Positions 1 through 5,237 of a stretch of 5,237 nucleotides of DNA are shown here, one piece after another. The notes beneath the pieces were generated by a model. That model was not told the origin of the DNA, ran no database searches, and saw only the letters and a list, made by a program, of their open reading frames with translations. Numbering within the stretch: the stretch's first letter is position 1; each line of letters begins with the position of its first letter. Where the stretch lies: positions 1 to 5,237 of the forward strand of contig JAILZC010000087.1 of assembly GCA_023512665.1 (NCBI GenBank), read 5' to 3'. Origin of the DNA: Candidatus Bipolaricaulota bacterium. Its GTDB lineage: Bacteria > Bipolaricaulota > Bipolaricaulia > RBG-16-55-9 > DRXL01. A program made the position numbers and the translations under genes.

Positions 1-41
1 GCGTAAGATCGTCGGCAGCGTCAGTTGTTTATAAGAGACCG
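1..41 (+). other. Nextera adapter and index contamination (non-genomic)
   Basis: Bases 1-8 (GCGTAAGA) equal the Nextera i5 index I recall as S517/N517. Bases 9-22 (TCGTCGGCAGCGTC) match the Nextera read-1 adapter exactly. Bases 23-41 match the 19-bp Tn5 mosaic end (known sequence AGATGTGTATAAGAGACAG) at 16 of 19 positions, with differences at 25, 29 and 40. The order index, adapter, mosaic end is that of a library molecule, as produced when the far end of a read runs through a short insert into the adapter. The stretch should be trimmed; genomic sequence begins at about base 42 at the earliest. Confidence 0.96.
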
Positions 42-42
42 G

Positions 43-909
43 GGTAGGGCGGGGAGGGGTCTTCCCGAGAGGGGATATGTCTCTTTCTGGAGAATTCACT
101 TAACAAAAGACTTCCTCGAACGCGAGGTCGCTCAGATCGTTAAGGGCCTCGCGGACGTGACCAGCGAGCCGACCCACGCCACAGAGATGCTCGACGTTTT
201 AGACATCCGCGAGGGCCTGCTTCTGCTCGACGGGGCGCTCTATCCCATCGGGCTCTATTATTATCTCTTGGGTGAGCTGAAGGGGGAGTGGGGCTATCGC
301 TGGGGGGTGCGGCTCTCTGACCGCGAAGAGATTGTCGCGTTGCTCGCGGCGCCGGTGCGGCTTGTTGAGACCTGCGTCGCGCGAAAGATCCCAATCATTG
401 CTCTCAACAAGACCCCGGAGACGAGCTGGCTGTTGCGCTTCTGTTTGGAGGAGAGAGAGCGCCGCTGGGCCAGTGATCGTCAGTTTATGACAGCGGTGCT
501 CAGCGACACACCGAAAGATTCTTTGGGCTACACGAATTGGTTCGTTCAGGAGGCCTATCCGTCGTGGGAGGAGCGGGGGTCTGTGATTGACCTGCCCAAG
601 GCCGTGAGCGATTTTGCGCTCAGGTTAGAGTCGAGCCTCTATCACGTAGCGTTCTTCTATGTGTACGATCCGCGGGTGCGCAGCGTGTTGAAGGTTGAGA
701 CCCCACGGGCGGTCTTGGAGTTTTGCGAGCCGGAGCGTCTGCAAAAGACTCTCTTAGCGGAGATCGCGCGGGGGAAGGGCGTGCCCAATGTGATTCGCAA
801 AGCCGATAGCCGCGCAAGAATTACTCAAGAAGAGCGCGAGGCGCTCATTCGGGCCTGTGGGCTCGATCCCGATTATTATTATAATCTCAGTCGTGGAGAG
901 CCTTTGTGA
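43..909 (+). CDS. NurA-domain DNA nuclease, 5'-truncated at the contig edge
   Basis: This is the C-terminal part of a probable NurA-family nuclease. NurA works with the HerA translocase in DNA-end resection in archaea and some bacteria. The frame is open from the adapter junction to TGA at 907-909. Counting from the apparent TTG at 25, visible family-like features are LLLLDGAL (residues 65-72, Asp69 a likely metal ligand), a nearby upstream acidic residue (Glu54), IIALNKT (125-130, with Lys129), SDR (150-152), VLKVETP (221-227) and ADSRARIT (260-267), which resembles the C-terminal A-[HD]-x-x-A-x-I motif. The first catalytic DGS motif, normally tens of residues upstream of LLLLDG, is absent, as expected if the 5' end is missing. 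The TTG at 25 lies inside adapter sequence and is not a start. Residues from the G-rich stretch at 41-59 are doubtful; GYVSFWRIHL onward looks genuine. A herA gene may lie upstream but cannot be seen. Family assignment rests on motif memory, not a search. Confidence 0.72.
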   Translation, partial: GRAGRGLPERGYVSFWRIHLTKDFLEREVAQIVKGLADVTSEPTHATEMLDVLDIREGLLLLDGALYPIGLYYYLLGELKGEWGYRWGVRLSDREEIVALLAAPVRLVETCVARKIPIIALNKTPETSWLLRFCLEERERRWASDRQFMTAVLSDTPKDSLGYTNWFVQEAYPSWEERGSVIDLPKAVSDFALRLESSLYHVAFFYVYDPRVRSVLKVETPRAVLEFCEPERLQKTLLAEIARGKGVPNVIRKADSRARITQEEREALIRACGLDPDYYYNLSRGEPL

Positions 910-915
910 GTCTTC

Positions 916-928
916 TGCTAGCCTAGCA
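916..928. repeat. Small perfect palindrome upstream of the foldase gene
   Basis: TGCTAG and CTAGCA form perfect 6-bp arms around a single C. No T-tract follows, so it does not look like an intrinsic terminator for the nuclease gene. It overlaps the place where a -35 element would lie for the TATAAT at 947, so it could be a small operator, but a 6-bp palindrome can also arise by chance. Confidence 0.35.
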
Positions 929-952
929 ATCCCCCGGTAAACTTCTTATAAT
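924..952 (+). promoter_or_regulatory. Probable sigma-70 promoter for the foldase-peptidase pair
   Basis: A perfect -10 hexamer TATAAT sits at 947-952, 26 bases before the ATG at 979. That would start transcription near 959 with a leader of about 20 bases carrying the ribosome binding site. The -35 at 17-bp spacing (TAGCAA, 924-929) is poor, with 3 of 6 consensus positions. The nuclease upstream is functionally unrelated, which fits an independent promoter here. Confidence 0.5.
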
Positions 953-978
953 CTCACTAATCAAAGGGGGAGTTTTTT

Positions 979-2949
979 ATGCCGTCATGGATGACATGGG
1001 TCGTGATCGGGTTGGCCGCTGTAGGGCTCTTCGCCGTGTGGCAGGGGCTGGGGCCGAACCAACCGGCGCTCGTCCTCGAAGGCCAGAAGATCTCACAGAA
1101 AGAATTCACGAAGCTCTATGAGAACCTAGTCGCCCAGTATCAGCGGGTCTACGCCCAGTATGGGCAAGACTTTTCTAAATTTCTCCAAGGGCCCGCAGGG
1201 ATCGAGCGTCAGTTGCAGCTGCGGAGCCGCGTCATTGACGATCTCTTACGAAAACGTTTGATCGCCCAAGAGCTCGAGCGCCGTCGCATCGCGATCTCTC
1301 CAACAGATATTGACGACCGCACGGAGATCGAATTCGAACGAATCTTGAGACAGAATAATCTCACGGAGGAGCAAGCTCAAGAGATCCTCAAGCGCCAAGG
1401 GCGCACCCTCGAAAGCTTTAAGAAAGAGCTGCGCCAAGCCGTGGAGCTCCACCTGCAGACGGAGCGTCTCCGCGATCTTGTCGTCGGCCCCATCGAGCCG
1501 ACAGATCAAGAGCTCTCAGCGTATCTCGAAGAGCACCGCGAAGACTACGACACCCCCGAAGAGGTGCACGCGCGACACATTCTCATCCGAGTCCCCGAAG
1601 GCGCCTCGGAAGCCGAGATTGCCCAAGCGAAAAAACAGATAGAAGATATCAAAAAAGAGCTTGAGGGCGGGGCGGATTTTGCTGAGCTGGCGAAGAAATA
1701 CTCCCAAGACCCCGGCAGCGCCCCAAACGGCGGCGACTTAGGATTTTTTAGTCGCGGCCAGATGGTCAAAGAGTTTGAAGAGGCAGCGTTCTCCCTCGAA
1801 CCCGGCCAGGTCAGCGACCCCGTTCGCACCCAGTTCGGGTTTCATTTAATTAAAGTCGAGGAGAAGAAGCCCGCCCAGCACCCTGAGCTTGCCCAGATCC
1901 GGGAGAGAGTCTTGAAAGACTATATCGAAGCTGAGCGCGACAGACGATTTGAACAGTTCTATAACGAGCTCAAAGCCCGAGCGAAGATCGCTATCGCTGA
2001 TCCCGTCTTGAGAGTCTTCTATCTCTACGAGCACGCTGAGCGCTTGGAAGAGGCTCGTCAAGAGTACGCCAAGCTCAAGGGCCCCAATCAGAAGCTTCAT
2101 ATCGCGCGGGTCTTGCAGAAGAAGCTTGAAGCTCTCGGCCCAGAGGCTGCGCCTGAACTTGTCATCGCCCTCAAAGAAGAGATTCTGCACCTATGGCTGG
2201 CGCAGATGACTCACTGGCCCCTTGCTGACAGAAGCTACGCAGTCGCACAGATCAGCGCGCTCCAGCCTAACGAGTTGCCAGGGCAGGCGTTCTTCCAGAT
2301 CGCCGTTGGCGCAGTAGATGAGACGGTGGGCGTGCTCCAGAAACGCTTGAAAGAGTACGGTGTTCGTGAGAGCGTCGTGCTTGCTGGGGGTGAGGGGCAG
2401 ATTGCCGTCTGGGCGCGCACGGATCACGCGAGCGCGCTGGCGCGGCTCCTGAGTGTTCAGGGGCGATTGGAGCTCAAGCGCGTCCTACGCGAGGGAGCTG
2501 TAGGGGAGACGCTGCGGGCGACGGGGCTTGGGGAGCAAGCTGTGAAAGACCGCGCCGAGGCCGAAAAGCCCGGCTCCGGGCGCTCCTATATCGTTGCCGC
2601 AACCCCGCTGATAGAGCCTCTGGAGATCAAAGAGATTGCGGTGCAGACGAACCCAGCAGGGCGGCCAGCCGGCCCCATCGTGCGGGTGCGGGTGCGCGAG
2701 AGTACCTCGCAGCGCCTGGCGCAAGCCCTCGGGCAGACAGATCAAACCCTCGCTATCGTGATAGACAATATCGTCTACGGGACCGTTGTGATGGGAGCAT
2801 CTTTGCGAGAGCTCTTGGCGCAGCGGGGGAGCGTCTTCGAGATTCAGTTTGAGGACGCGCCGACGGCATCTTTAGAAGAGGCCCAGGCGCTCGCGGTAGC
2901 GTTGCGGGTGGGGCCGCTTCCGGCGGCGGTGCGCGTGACTCGACCGTAA
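979..2949 (+). CDS. Membrane-anchored SurA/PpiD-like peptidyl-prolyl isomerase fused to a SecD P1-like domain
   Basis: A 656-aa protein likely to act outside the cytoplasmic membrane as a foldase for secreted proteins. Residues 5-22 are a hydrophobic segment with no Cys for lipidation, so probably an uncleaved anchor as in PpiD; oddly, no Lys or Arg precedes it. Residues about 28-165 form a charged, helical SurA_N-type chaperone region. Residues about 194-295 are a parvulin rotamase domain: VHARHILI (His200), YSQDPGSAPNGGDLGFF (241-257), EFEEAAFSL (265-273) and FGFHLIKVEE (286-295, His289). Residues 345-425 are helical and unassigned. Residues about 437-656 resemble the periplasmic P1 region of SecD: ETVGVLQKRLKEYGV (448-462), GQIAVWA (473-479), an LLSVQGRLELKRV stretch (490-502), LAIVIDNIVYG (591-601) and EEAQALAVALRVGPLP (633-648). 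SecD's transmembrane helices are absent. The start is set by AAAGGGGGAG at 963-972, 6 bases before ATG, with an in-frame TAA at 958-960. The isomerase is secure; the SecD relation is a motif-level inference. Confidence 0.9.
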   Translation: MPSWMTWVVIGLAAVGLFAVWQGLGPNQPALVLEGQKISQKEFTKLYENLVAQYQRVYAQYGQDFSKFLQGPAGIERQLQLRSRVIDDLLRKRLIAQELERRRIAISPTDIDDRTEIEFERILRQNNLTEEQAQEILKRQGRTLESFKKELRQAVELHLQTERLRDLVVGPIEPTDQELSAYLEEHREDYDTPEEVHARHILIRVPEGASEAEIAQAKKQIEDIKKELEGGADFAELAKKYSQDPGSAPNGGDLGFFSRGQMVKEFEEAAFSLEPGQVSDPVRTQFGFHLIKVEEKKPAQHPELAQIRERVLKDYIEAERDRRFEQFYNELKARAKIAIADPVLRVFYLYEHAERLEEARQEYAKLKGPNQKLHIARVLQKKLEALGPEAAPELVIALKEEILHLWLAQMTHWPLADRSYAVAQISALQPNELPGQAFFQIAVGAVDETVGVLQKRLKEYGVRESVVLAGGEGQIAVWARTDHASALARLLSVQGRLELKRVLREGAVGETLRATGLGEQAVKDRAEAEKPGSGRSYIVAATPLIEPLEIKEIAVQTNPAGRPAGPIVRVRVRESTSQRLAQALGQTDQTLAIVIDNIVYGTVVMGASLRELLAQRGSVFEIQFEDAPTASLEEAQALAVALRVGPLPAAVRVTRP

Positions 2950-2966
2950 AATGACTCAGAGAGCTT

Positions 2967-2974
2967 GGAGGTGA
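2967..2974 (+). promoter_or_regulatory. Ribosome binding site fixing the peptidase start at ATG 2980
   Basis: GGAGGTGA is a near-perfect Shine-Dalgarno sequence ending 5 bases before ATG 2980. The longest open frame would begin at TTG 2965, but that start overlaps this site and has no good ribosome binding site of its own, so ATG 2980 is preferred. Confidence 0.85.
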
Positions 2975-2979
2975 GGCCC

Positions 2980-4929
2980 ATGCAGACGCAGCTTATCCCT
3001 CGGAAGGCGTTCTTTGGCAACCCAGACAAGATTCAGCCTCGCCTCAGCCCCGATGCGGCTCACTTAGCTTTTCTGGCCCCTGCTGACGGCGTGCTGAACG
3101 TCTGGGTAGGACCCGCAGACGATCCCGATGCTGCTCGGCCCGTCACCCACGACGCCAAGCGCGGCATCCAGTTCTATGGCTGGGCATACACCAACAGACA
3201 CATCCTGTACATTCAAGACAGAGAGGGCGATGAGAACTGGCGCATCTACAGCGTCGAGCTGTCGAACCATCACGTCAGAGAGCTGACCCCTCTAGGAGGC
3301 GTGCAAGCCCGCGTCTACAAAGTCAGCCACAAGCTCCCCACGGAGATCCTTATCGGACTCAATAACCGAGATCCACGCCTGCACGACGTCTATCGTCTCA
3401 ACATCGAGACGGGCGAGCGCACTTTGGTCGTGGAGAATACTGAGAATCTCGTTGGCTTCCTCAGCGACGATATGTACGCGGTGCGCTTTGCCATGCGCTT
3501 CGCTGCCGACGGTGGCATAGAGGTGCTTCAGCCAGCCGATGGCCGTTGGGAACTCTTTACCAAGATCAGCCAAGAGGACTCGCTCACCACAGACCCAGTG
3601 GGATTCGATAAGTCAGGCAAGATTCTCTATATGTTTGACAGCCGAGGGAGAGATACGGCAGCCCTCGTGGCTCTCGATCTTGAGACCGGCTCTCAGCAAG
3701 TACTCTTTGAAACCCCCACAGCAGACGTCTCTGACGTCCTCATACATCCCACGGAGCGCACCGTCCAAGCCGCAGCTTTCACGTATGAGCGCAAGCACTG
3801 GCATGTGCTGGACGATTCGATCACCGATGATTTCGCATACTTACAGACGGTCACCGACGGCGATATTGAGATCGTGAGCCGCACCCTCGATGATCGGCGT
3901 TGGGTCGTCGCCTATGAGTTGGACAACGGCCCGCTTCAGTATTATCTCTATGATCGCTCGCAGAAGCGAGCGCGCTTTCTCTTCACCAACAGAAAAGCCC
4001 TTGAAGGGGTGCCGCTCGCGAAGACGCATCCCGTTTTTATTCCAGCGCGCGACGGCCTGACGCTCGTAAGCTACGTGACGCTGCCGGTGTGGGCCGATCC
4101 CGATGGAGATGGTCGGCCTTCTCAGCCCCTGCCCACGGCGCTACTGGTGCATGGTGGCCCTTGGGGACGCGATAGGTGGGGCTATGATCCCGAGCGCCAA
4201 TGGTTAGCCAATCGCGGCTATGCCGTCTTAAACGTCAACTTTCGCGGTTCTACAGGCTTTGGCAAGAGGTTTATAAACGCGGGAGATAAAGAATGGGGCA
4301 GTAAGATGCACGATGACTTGGTTGACGCTGTGCAATGGGCCATCGCTGAGAAGATCGCCGATCCCAAGAGAATTGTGATCATGGGCGGCAGCTACGGAGG
4401 CTATGCGACCTTGGTGGGGCTGACGTTCACCCCGGAGCTCTTTGCGTGCGGGGTGGATATCGTTGGCCCTTCCAATCTCGTCACTTTTATAAATTCTATT
4501 CCGCCCTATTGGGCTCCCATGATCGAGCTGCTCACGACGCGCGTGGGAGACCATCGCACTGAAGAAGGGCGACAGTTTCTCCTCTCGCGCTCGCCCTTAA
4601 CCTATGTCGATCGGATCTGTCGGCCCTTGTTGATCGGCCAAGGGGCCAACGACCCTCGGGTAAAGCAGTCTGAATCCGATCAGATCGTCCAGACGATGCA
4701 GGCGAAAAAGATCCCCGTGACGTATGTGCTCTTCCCCGATGAGGGGCACGGCTTTGTCCGGCCCGAGAACAGACTTGCTTTCTATGCCGTCGCGGAGATC
4801 TTCCTCGCGCAGCATCTTGGGGGACGCTTCGAGCCCATCGGGGACGATCTGCGGGGCTCTAGCATCACCGTGCCTGTGGGGAGGGAAGAACTTCCTGGCC
4901 TGAGCGAGGCCCTGCAGAGTTTGTCTTAG
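2980..4929 (+). CDS. S9-family prolyl-oligopeptidase-like serine peptidase
   Basis: A 649-aa peptidase of the S9 family, close to the usual length for acylaminoacyl-peptidase or dipeptidyl-peptidase-like members, which cleave short peptides inside or near a gated propeller. Numbering from ATG 2980, residues about 10-345 contain beta-propeller-type repeats (for example RLSPDAAHLAFLA near 21, then ILYIQDREGDENWRIYSVEL and KILYMFDSRGRD), followed by an alpha/beta-hydrolase domain. The catalytic set is complete: oxyanion motif HGGPW (391-395), nucleophile Ser471 in GGSYGGY, Asp558 in GANDPRV and His590 in DEGHGF. A DPDGDGRP loop (373-380) precedes the hydrolase core; such a loop may bind metal but this is unproven. 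There is no signal peptide, so it is probably cytoplasmic and may recycle peptides. It follows the foldase gene by 30 bp with no visible promoter or terminator between, suggesting one transcript. The exact substrate class cannot be read from the sequence. After the hydrolase core a tail of about 35 residues is of unknown role. Confidence 0.93.
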   Translation: MQTQLIPRKAFFGNPDKIQPRLSPDAAHLAFLAPADGVLNVWVGPADDPDAARPVTHDAKRGIQFYGWAYTNRHILYIQDREGDENWRIYSVELSNHHVRELTPLGGVQARVYKVSHKLPTEILIGLNNRDPRLHDVYRLNIETGERTLVVENTENLVGFLSDDMYAVRFAMRFAADGGIEVLQPADGRWELFTKISQEDSLTTDPVGFDKSGKILYMFDSRGRDTAALVALDLETGSQQVLFETPTADVSDVLIHPTERTVQAAAFTYERKHWHVLDDSITDDFAYLQTVTDGDIEIVSRTLDDRRWVVAYELDNGPLQYYLYDRSQKRARFLFTNRKALEGVPLAKTHPVFIPARDGLTLVSYVTLPVWADPDGDGRPSQPLPTALLVHGGPWGRDRWGYDPERQWLANRGYAVLNVNFRGSTGFGKRFINAGDKEWGSKMHDDLVDAVQWAIAEKIADPKRIVIMGGSYGGYATLVGLTFTPELFACGVDIVGPSNLVTFINSIPPYWAPMIELLTTRVGDHRTEEGRQFLLSRSPLTYVDRICRPLLIGQGANDPRVKQSESDQIVQTMQAKKIPVTYVLFPDEGHGFVRPENRLAFYAVAEIFLAQHLGGRFEPIGDDLRGSSITVPVGREELPGLSEALQSLS

Positions 4930-4940
4930 GTGCCAAAACG

Positions 4941-4984
4941 GTGATAAATGTCCTCTATATATGTGACGAATGTCCCATATCAGT
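4941..4984. repeat. Two tandem 22-bp direct repeats, core GTGAYRAATGTCC
   Basis: Units at 4941-4962 and 4963-4984 match at 15 of 22 positions, and their first 13 bases at 11 of 13. AATGTCC recurs exactly 22 bp apart, about two helical turns, so a protein bound to both would sit on one face of the DNA. They lie between the peptidase stop and the rhodanese promoter. They may be activator or regulator sites, or the remnant end of a transposon of the kind with tandem transposase-binding sites; no transposase gene is visible. Confidence 0.5.
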
Positions 4985-4997
4985 CCCTGGTGGCCCC

Positions 4998-5026
4998 TTG
5001 ACATACTATACCCAGTATAGTATAAT
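4998..5026 (+). promoter_or_regulatory. Perfect-consensus sigma-70 promoter of the rhodanese gene
   Basis: TTGACA at 4998-5003 and TATAAT at 5021-5026 are both exact consensus hexamers at the optimal 17-bp spacing. The predicted start is near 5033, leaving a leader of about 19 bases with a strong ribosome binding site before ATG 5052. Exact consensus promoters are usually strong and are often held down by a repressor, which fits the overlapping inverted repeat. Confidence 0.92.
5003..5023. promoter_or_regulatory. Probable repressor operator inside the rhodanese promoter
   Basis: ATACTATAC (5003-5011) and GTATAGTAT (5015-5023) are perfect 9-bp inverted arms around CCA. The element takes the last base of the -35, the whole spacer and the first three bases of the -10, so a bound dimer would block RNA polymerase. 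Rhodanese genes are often controlled by persulfide or sulfide sensors (ArsR-type BigR/SqrR, CsoR-type CstR), so a sulfur-responsive repressor is a reasonable guess, but the site itself does not identify the family and no regulator gene is in view. Confidence 0.75.
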
Positions 5027-5051
5027 GCGGGCAACACAGGGAGGTGCAACA

Positions 5052-5237
5052 ATGGCAACTCTATCAGCAACACAGACGGAATGGACCGTACAGGAACTTA
5101 AGGCTCGTTTGGACCGCGAGGAGTCGTTCTTCATCCTCGATGTGCGCAACCGTGAGGAGTTTGAGGCGTGGAAGATCGAAGGGCGGCGTCCGATACCCAC
5201 ACACAACGTCCCGTACTTTGAGATTCTGGAGCGGGGC
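5052..5237 (+). CDS. Rhodanese-like domain protein, 3'-truncated at the window edge
   Basis: The first 62 codons of a gene that runs off the right edge. The start is ATG 5052, with GGGAGGTG at 5039-5046 as a strong ribosome binding site 5 bases upstream. The residues show the start of a rhodanese fold: WTVQELKARLDREESFFILD then VRNREEFEAWKIEGRR and THNVPYFEIL, equivalent to the usual D-V-R-x-x-x-E-[FY] and N-[IV]-P motifs. The active-site Cys loop lies beyond the window, so activity cannot be judged. The W-[RK]-I-E-G-R variant in place of G-H-I is, from memory, typical of rhodanese domains joined to metallo-beta-lactamase-fold (persulfide dioxygenase-like) hydrolases; a single-domain sulfurtransferase is the alternative. 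A role in cytoplasmic sulfane-sulfur handling is inferred from the family. It has its own promoter and is not part of the preceding operon. Confidence 0.85.
   Translation, partial: MATLSATQTEWTVQELKARLDREESFFILDVRNREEFEAWKIEGRRPIPTHNVPYFEILERG

Noticed and set aside
2..34. A short frame ending in TAA at 32-34 that could be read as the tail of an upstream gene (RKIVGSVSCL)
   Set aside because: The whole stretch is index and adapter sequence, not genomic.
25..42. TTG at 25 as the start codon of the nuclease gene
   Set aside because: It lies inside the Nextera mosaic-end sequence, so the start and the first six residues are artefactual.
1846..2190. A 114-aa minus-strand open frame inside the foldase gene
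   Set aside because: It is a reading-frame shadow of the plus-strand coding sequence with no domain features of its own.
2965..2979. TTG 2965 as the peptidase start
   Set aside because: It overlaps the Shine-Dalgarno GGAGGTGA that serves ATG 2980, and the five extra residues add nothing to the S9 fold.
3539..3877. A 112-aa plus-strand frame overlapping the peptidase gene
   Set aside because: It lies entirely within the propeller-coding region in another frame, and its Ser/Pro/Thr-rich translation looks like a frame artefact.
4930..4997. An intrinsic terminator after the peptidase gene
   Set aside because: I could find no GC-rich hairpin followed by a T-tract on the plus strand; only the direct repeats are visible.
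5003..5023. The inverted repeat as a transcription terminator or CRISPR-like repeat
   Set aside because: It is AT-rich, has no T-tract, occurs once, and sits exactly within a consensus promoter, so an operator is the better reading.
4597..5073. A 158-aa minus-strand open frame across the end of the peptidase gene and the rhodanese promoter
   Set aside because: It is mostly antisense to the S9 catalytic domain, including the Asp and His motifs, crosses a consensus promoter, and shows no recognisable domain.

Overview
The window looks like one end of a metagenome-assembled contig from a thermophilic or deep-branching bacterium. By eye the GC content is moderate to high, the intergenic gaps are short, and the genes (a NurA-type nuclease, a SurA/PpiD-like foldase, an S9 peptidase, a rhodanese) lie tightly packed on the plus strand. 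Codon style and gene content would suit a lineage such as Bipolaricaulota/Acetothermia, but that is an impression; I cannot place it from this sequence alone.

Layout: (i) Bases 1-41 are not genomic. They read as an Illumina Nextera i5 index (GCGTAAGA, which I recall as S517/N517), the Nextera read-1 adapter (TCGTCGGCAGCGTC) and a slightly corrupted Tn5 mosaic end. (ii) About 43-909 is the 3' part of a NurA-family nuclease gene, cut at the contig edge. (iii) 910-978 is a short gap with a perfect TATAAT and a small palindrome. (iv) 979-2949 encodes a membrane-anchored parvulin-type peptidyl-prolyl isomerase whose C-terminal third resembles the periplasmic P1 region of SecD. (v) 2980-4929 encodes a cytoplasmic S9 prolyl-oligopeptidase-family serine peptidase, 30 bp downstream and probably co-transcribed. 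(vi) 4930-5051 is an AT-richer gap with two 22-bp tandem repeats, then a perfect-consensus sigma-70 promoter (TTGACA, 17 bp, TATAAT) with a perfect 9-bp-arm inverted repeat across its spacer. (vii) 5052 to the right edge is the start of a rhodanese-domain gene, possibly the front of a rhodanese/metallo-beta-lactamase sulfur-metabolism protein.

How the parts relate: the foldase and the peptidase may form a small protein-quality-control unit, one outside the membrane and one in the cytoplasm. The rhodanese gene is a separate unit under what looks like a strong, repressor-controlled promoter. The most interesting biological observation is the foldase-SecD fusion, which suggests one anchored protein combining a translocon-associated chaperone/isomerase with a SecD-like substrate-binding head. 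The most important technical observation is the adapter at the left end, which creates a false TTG start for the first gene.
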